DNA from: Desulfocurvus sp.
Lineage (GTDB): Bacteria > Desulfobacterota > Desulfovibrionia > Desulfovibrionales > Desulfovibrionaceae
Length of the DNA stretch: 8,746 nucleotides
Direction: 5' to 3'
NCBI RefSeq assembly: GCF_023230885.1
Contig: NZ_JALNWM010000143.1
Location: 1-8,746, forward strand
Shown in pieces: positions 6,875 through 8,746 of this stretch. Both the position numbers and the translations under genes were made by a program. Under the pieces are notes generated by a model that saw nothing but the letters and a program-made list of their open reading frames with translations, had not been told where the DNA came from and searched no databases. Numbering within the stretch: the first letter of the stretch is position 1; each line of letters starts with the position of its first letter.

Positions 6875-7573
6875 TTATTCCTCGTCGGCGGAGGCCGTGA
6901 GGCCCGTGTCCACGACCTTGGTCACGTTGGCCAGGGACACGGTGCGCCCGTCGGCCAGGCCGAGCATGACCTCGCCGTCCTCCTGGTAGACGGAGGTCAC
7001 CAGGCCCGAGACCTGGGCGCTGGCGTAGAAGCTTTCGCCGTCCCCGGTTTCGCACAGGAAGGCGATGGCGTACTGGCCGTCGGCGGCCTCGTTGCCGTCG
7101 GCGGTCTTGCCGTCCCAGACGAAGGTGTGCTCGCCGCTGGCCCGCTCGCCCAGGTCCACGGCGGCCACGATGTCGCCCGCGGTGTCGAAGACGTAGGCGT
7201 AGGTGGTCGCGGAGTCGGCGCCCAGGGTGTAGGTCACGCTGCTCACGGACTCGCCGTCCTTGCTGAGGGACGAGCCCGCGGCCTCGACCTCCTTGCCCAT
7301 GTAGCCCGTGGCGCTCATGGATATCTGGCTGGTCAGCAGCGTGGTCATGGAATCGAGCTGGCCGGTCATCTCCTGGAGGGCCTCCAGGCTGGAGAACTGG
7401 GCCAGCTGGGCGACCATCTCGGTGTCGTCCATGGGGTCGAGGGGATCCTGCCACTCAAGCTGGGCCATGAGCAGTTGCAGGAACGCATCCTGGCCCAGCT
7501 CGCCGGACGCAGTGCTGTCCGTGAGGGTCGGGTCGTAGGTCGAGTTCAGGTAGGACGTGGCGTCGACGTACAT
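6875..7573 (-). CDS. flgD: Flagellar hook capping/assembly protein FlgD
   Basis: This 232-residue protein forms the transient cap that guides FlgE assembly at the hook tip. The conserved FlgD N-terminus is clear: LGQDAFLQLLMAQLEWQDPL (residues 26-45) followed by DPMDDTEMVAQLAQFSSLEAL (46-66). Next come the region with SATGYMGKEVEA (87-98) and the FlgD Ig-like fold, recognised by FVWDGKTADGNEAADGQYAI (151-170, the F-x-W-D-G...G-x-Y pattern). The terminal beta region (about 190-225) fits the Tudor-like part. Length is normal for the family (about 220-240). The frame extends to an ATG at 7624, but the start at 7573 is preferred: AAGGGAGG ends 9 bases upstream, and family members begin close before this N-terminal motif. 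It ends with TAA, 32 bp before flgE. It is the first clear flagellar gene of the cluster; no fliK lies directly upstream. Confidence 0.95.
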   Translation of the reverse strand: MYVDATSYLNSTYDPTLTDSTASGELGQDAFLQLLMAQLEWQDPLDPMDDTEMVAQLAQFSSLEALQEMTGQLDSMTTLLTSQISMSATGYMGKEVEAAGSSLSKDGESVSSVTYTLGADSATTYAYVFDTAGDIVAAVDLGERASGEHTFVWDGKTADGNEAADGQYAIAFLCETGDGESFYASAQVSGLVTSVYQEDGEVMLGLADGRTVSLANVTKVVDTGLTASADEE

Positions 7574-7582
7574 GGCGGCTCG

Positions 7583-7590
7583 CCTCCCTT
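7583..7590 (-). promoter_or_regulatory. flgD Shine-Dalgarno sequence deciding the start
   Basis: AAGGGAGG lies 9 bases before the ATG at 7573-7571 and favours that start over the upstream in-frame ATG at 7624. Confidence 0.7.
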
Positions 7591-7613
7591 GCGGGATTGA
7601 CCGCCGGATGGCT

Positions 7614-7632
7614 GCGGCCCCCAATGGGCCGC
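7614..7632 (-). promoter_or_regulatory. Stem-loop in the flgD leader
   Basis: On the minus strand GCGGCCC (7632-7626), loop ATTGG, GGGCCGC (7620-7614) forms a perfect 7-bp GC-rich stem. It lies 23 bases before the flgD ribosome site and would be in the 5' untranslated RNA if transcription starts upstream. Function is unknown; no T tract follows, so a standard intrinsic terminator is unlikely. Confidence 0.45.
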
Positions 7633-7683
7633 GCGGTTCCGGCGGACGGTTGTTGCGAGCAGGCCGTGCCGGTGGTGTCCGGA

Positions 7684-7710
7684 CCCGGGCGGGAGCTGGC
7701 CCCGCCCGGG
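7684..7710 (-). terminator. GC-rich stem-loop after the anti-sigma gene, possible weak terminator
   Basis: CCCGGGCGGG (7710-7701 on the minus strand) and CCCGCCCGGG (7693-7684) form a perfect 10-bp stem with a 7-base loop. It starts 40 bp after the zinc-finger gene stop and lies upstream of flgD. No run of T follows on the minus strand, so termination would have to be inefficient or factor-aided. It may separate the sigma/anti-sigma unit from the hook operon or protect the upstream transcript's 3' end. Confidence 0.4.
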
Positions 7711-7750
7711 GCGCGCAGACGGATGCGCCGTGGGCCGCCGGGGCGGCCGC

Positions 7751-8047
7751 CTATATCCCGGGCGCGAGCCCCGCGGCGAAGCGCAGGAGCGCCTCGGGCG
7801 CGGGCTGGCGCCGCTCCTTGAGCACGAGATAGAGCTCCACGACCAGCCTGCGGCACAGCGGGCACTCCACAAGGTGCTCCTCCACGGCGTCCTTGGCGGC
7901 CCCGCGCAGGGTTCCGTCGAGGTAGCCGCCCAGTTCCAGCATTCCCGGACACCGCTCCCCGAAGGCTTCCCCGCTCTTGTTCAGCAGCGCGGTCTCCCTC
8001 CGCCCCAGGGCGCTTTCGAAATCTCCCCAGATCACCTGTCCGGTCAT
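7751..8047 (-). CDS. Putative zinc-finger (zf-HC2 / ZAS-type) anti-sigma factor
   Basis: This 98-residue protein has the zf-HC2 pattern: Cys33, then LGGYLDGTLRG, then H58-x3-C62-x2-C65 in HLVECPLC. This matches the zinc-binding anti-sigma (ZAS) motif H-x3-C-x2-C with an upstream Cys/His ligand. In known families such domains bind and inhibit an ECF sigma encoded next door. No hydrophobic stretch long enough for a membrane helix is visible, so it should be a soluble cytoplasmic protein rather than a membrane-anchored anti-sigma. It follows the sigma gene by 23 bp on the same strand, the usual arrangement of a co-transcribed pair. The start ATG has GGGGAG 6 bases upstream. The C-terminal part after residue 75 is short and basic/proline-containing and I recognise no domain in it. 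That it inhibits the adjacent sigma is inference from motif and position. Confidence 0.82.
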   Translation of the reverse strand: MTGQVIWGDFESALGRRETALLNKSGEAFGERCPGMLELGGYLDGTLRGAAKDAVEEHLVECPLCRRLVVELYLVLKERRQPAPEALLRFAAGLAPGI

Positions 8048-8053
8048 TGTCGT

Positions 8054-8059
8054 CTCCCC
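8054..8059 (-). promoter_or_regulatory. Ribosome binding site of the zinc-finger gene, shared string with fliD
   Basis: GGGGAG sits 6 bases before the ATG at 8047-8045. The 14 bases GGGAGACGACAATG are identical to the fliD start region about 6.5 kb away. Confidence 0.6.
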
Positions 8060-8070
8060 AACCTGGTTTG

Positions 8071-8631
8071 CTACGAGGCCCGGGCCTGCCCGTAATGCTC
8101 GCGCAGCCGCGCCAGGGCCTGGTGCTTGATGGATCGCACGGTCTGGGCCTTCACGCCCAGCGCCTGCGCCGCCATGGACACGTCGTAATCCTTGTAGAAA
8201 AGCAGGCGCAGGGTGACCGCCTGCCGCTCGGTGAGCACCCCCTCGGGCAGCTCCAGGGAATCGTCGGGCTCGAAGGCCTCCACCCGCGCGTCGCGGTCGA
8301 AGTCGTCCAGGGGGATGGAGTTGAAGAACCCGTAGCGCAGGAAGTCCAGCGCCGTGCTCCTGGCGATGATGGTCAGGTAGGTCGCCAGGGAGCAGCGCGC
8401 GGGATCGTAGCGCCGCAGCAGGTTGAAATCCTTCTTCACCAGCCGCATGAAAACGTTCTGCGCCACCTCCTGGATGTCATCCTCGCTGGCCCGGAAAACC
8501 TTGGCCCGGATCACCTTGCGCACAGCCGCATGGACGACCCCGGCGTACTTCTCCACAAAATCCCTCCACGTCTGGTTGTTTCCGAGAATACAGGAATCCA
8601 CATCGATGAAAGCACTGCATGAACCGCGCAT
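8071..8631 (-). CDS. ECF-type RNA polymerase sigma-70 family factor
   Basis: This 186-residue protein has the two-domain layout of an ECF sigma factor. Region 2 spans about residues 21-100: TWRDFVEKYAGVV, then DDIQEVAQNVFMRLVKK (51-67), YDPARCSLATYLTIIARSTA (75-94) and LDFLRY. These match the family pattern D-D-x-x-Q-E-V-F-x-x-L ... D-P-x-x-x-S-x-x-x-W/Y-L-x-x-I-A-R. Region 4 spans about 130-180: LTERQAVTLRLLFYKDYDVS and AAQALGVKAQTVRSIKHQAL, a helix-turn-helix that would bind the -35 element. There is no region 1 or 3, so it is not FliA/sigma-28 or RpoN. The start ATG has TGGAG 5 bases upstream; the first 20 residues are an N-terminal extension with Cys5 and Cys14. Cys80 sits where a Gly is common. 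Followed after 23 bp by a zinc-finger putative anti-sigma gene and then by the hook operon. Its regulon is unknown; control of the flagellar genes is only an inference from position. Confidence 0.9.
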   Translation of the reverse strand: MRGSCSAFIDVDSCILGNNQTWRDFVEKYAGVVHAAVRKVIRAKVFRASEDDIQEVAQNVFMRLVKKDFNLLRRYDPARCSLATYLTIIARSTALDFLRYGFFNSIPLDDFDRDARVEAFEPDDSLELPEGVLTERQAVTLRLLFYKDYDVSMAAQALGVKAQTVRSIKHQALARLREHYGQARAS

Positions 8632-8746
8632 CGTGACTCCAATCGAGCTGCATTCGGTTTGACTCCCCTCAAGATCCGAACTCGCCTTCCAGGCGGGACT
8701 CTGCCCGGCCTGCTCGCATTTTGTTTCGTTATACGAGCGGCAAAAA
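8632..8746 (-). promoter_or_regulatory. AT-richer leader of the sigma gene, probable promoter region
   Basis: These 115 bp carry no convincing gene and are clearly less GC-rich than the rest, as expected of a promoter region. On the minus strand TATAAC (8733-8728) resembles a -10 box, 96 bases before the ATG, but its -35 would fall beyond the window edge. A small stem-loop (CGCCT, loop GGA, AGGCG; 8695-8683) lies in between. GGAGTC occurs twice (8666-8661 and 8640-8635), the second copy forming part of the ribosome site. No sigma-54 or sigma-28 box was seen. Confidence 0.35.

Noticed and set aside
6843..7454. Apparent 5' extension of flgE by about 200 codons overlapping flgD
   Set aside because: The extension is Arg/Gly/Pro/His-rich noise in another frame of flgD. 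The family N-terminus and an AAGGAG site put the flgE start at 6842.
7655..7670. Possible sigma-54 promoter before flgD (minus strand CGGCACG ... TCGCA)
   Set aside because: The GG and GC elements are separated by 12 bases rather than the required 10, and the -24 box lacks the T of TGGCAC; not convincing.
7751..8047. Zinc-finger gene as flgM (anti-sigma-28)
   Set aside because: FlgM lacks an H-x3-C-x2-C zinc motif and is largely unstructured; the zf-HC2 motif and the adjacent ECF sigma fit a ZAS-type protein instead.
8659..8692. ECF-like promoter before the sigma gene (minus strand GGAA ... GTCAAA)
   Set aside because: The spacing of about 20 bases after the GGAAGGC heptamer is too long for a typical ECF promoter (about 16), and the match is short.
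7654..8718. 13-base inverted repeat TGCGAGCAGGCCG (plus strand 7654-7666; minus strand 8718-8706) flanking the sigma/anti-sigma genes
   Set aside because: In a GC-rich window of this size one or more exact matches of this length are expected by chance, and there is no transposase or target duplication to suggest a mobile unit.

Overview
The window looks like chromosomal DNA from a GC-rich delta-proteobacterium, most likely a Desulfovibrio-type sulfate reducer (Desulfovibrionaceae/Desulfovibrionales). This is inferred from the strong G/C third-position bias, the sequence style of the hook and hook-associated proteins, and the FliD N-terminus (FTGLGNGTDFDSII). Genus and species cannot be fixed from the window alone. 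Every convincing gene lies on the minus strand, so transcription runs from high to low coordinates. The long plus-strand reading frames are antisense shadows caused by codon bias.

Layout in transcription order. 8746-8632: an AT-richer leader. 8631-8071: an ECF-type sigma-70 factor. 8047-7751: a 98-residue zinc-finger (zf-HC2 / ZAS type) putative anti-sigma factor, 23 bp downstream. 7750-7574: a 177-bp non-coding region with two GC-rich stem-loops. 7573-6875: flgD (hook cap/scaffold). 6842-5265: flgE (hook). 5264-5198: a gap with a perfect 28-bp GC palindrome. 5197-3107: flgK (HAP1). 3095-1611: flgL (HAP3). 1575-1: fliD (HAP2, filament cap), open at its 3' end because the window stops there. 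No stretch longer than about 180 bp lacks a gene.

The five flagellar genes encode, almost in assembly order, the axial structure from hook to filament cap. FlgD scaffolds hook growth, FlgE builds the hook, FlgK and FlgL form the hook-filament junction, and FliD caps the filament. Gaps between them are short (11 to 67 bp) and each gene has a good Shine-Dalgarno sequence, which fits one operon. I see no fliK, flgM, flgN, csrA, fliW or flagellin gene in the window.

The most interesting points are: (a) an ECF sigma/zinc-finger anti-sigma pair directly upstream of, and co-oriented with, the hook operon; (b) a repeated Asp-box-like module (S-x-D-G-G-x-T/S-W) present twice in FlgL and once in FlgK; (c) a cysteine cluster in the conserved N-terminal part of FlgK; and (d) GC-rich palindromes placed just before the flgD, flgK and fliD translation starts. 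No mobile element, CRISPR array, tRNA or rRNA was recognised.
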